DNA from: CAVYYW01 sp963772845 | GTDB lineage: Bacteria; Bacillota; Bacilli; Bacillales; Sporolactobacillaceae | DNA: 5,445 nt | Direction of reading: 5' to 3' | Assembly: GCA_963772845.1 (NCBI GenBank) | Contig: CAVYYW010000005.1 | Coordinates: forward strand, 1-5,445 | Shown: in pieces, positions 5,410-5,445 of the stretch | Layout of the letters: the number at the start of each line of letters is the position of its first letter | Numbering within the stretch: the stretch's first letter is position 1 | The notes under the pieces: model-generated | Told to the model about the DNA's origin: nothing | What the model saw: only the letters and a program-made list of their open reading frames with translations | Database searches by the model: none | Made by a program: the position numbers and the translations under genes

Positions 5410-5445
5410 TGAGATTTCCTCTATACGTTTATTTAGCCGAATTAT

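Larger units (their letters stand above)
4727..5413 (+). repeat. Composite interspersed repeat, element B (687 bp), expanded relative to element A
   Basis: The ends match element A: AACTTCACATTTTGG...GGGCACGAGACTCC at 4727-4769 and CCCACGGAAAGCGAGTGCC at 5366-5384, finishing near GTTTACATTGAG (5402-5413). GGGCAC (4756-4761) and GTGCCC (5380-5385) are complementary, preserving the closing stem seen in element A. The interior is about three times longer because it is filled with two tandem arrays, described separately. A block GCGGAAATAGCGAGAC (4701-4716) just before the start resembles the internal GCGGAATTAGCGACCC (4972-4987), so decayed repeat sequence begins by about 4700. Long open frames through here contain the repeat periodicity and no recognisable protein, so I read the region as non-coding. 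Confidence 0.8.

Overview
The window looks like chromosomal DNA of a Bacillaceae species (low-GC Gram-positive). Four things point there: strong AGGAGG-type ribosome binding sites with TTG and GTG starts; QueG and photolyase proteins with Bacillus-like motifs; a lipoprotein thermonuclease with a C-terminal module common in that group; and interspersed non-coding repeats of a type I recall from many Bacillaceae genomes. The species cannot be fixed from sequence alone.

Layout. Positions 1-398 (minus) hold the N-terminal third of queG, the epoxyqueuosine reductase of tRNA queuosine synthesis, running off the left edge. A 94-bp divergent intergenic region separates it from a plus-strand pair: a stand-alone B3/4-domain protein (493-1191) and a 78-aa helical protein of unknown function (1191-1427) that shares one base with it. 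A strong rho-independent terminator (1491-1540) ends that unit. About 690 bp without a convincing gene follow (1541-2227), holding a terminator-like hairpin, a 220-bp interspersed repeat on the minus strand (element A, 1681-1900) and degenerate repeat remnants. Inside element A are two adjacent hairpins whose 5-nt loops both read RTCCT on the minus strand, the signature I recall for the Bacillaceae-1 RNA motif.

Positions 2228-4532 hold a two-gene minus-strand operon: a secreted, lipid-anchored SNase-type nuclease first, then a class I photolyase 22 bp downstream. One enzyme repairs the cell's own UV-damaged DNA with light; the other probably degrades DNA outside the membrane. Why they are co-transcribed is not obvious.

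The right end (4727-5413) is a 687-bp composite repeat (element B). Its two ends match those of element A, but its middle carries two tandem arrays: about three units of 46-49 bp plus part of a fourth, and three units of about 163 bp. The short array is a near reverse complement of the junction between successive long units, so the arrays could fold on each other. Elements A and B lie in opposite orientation on either side of the nuclease-photolyase operon. This nested repeat architecture, with the paired RTCCT hairpins in element A, is the least explained part of the window. No transposase, tRNA, rRNA or CRISPR array was seen.
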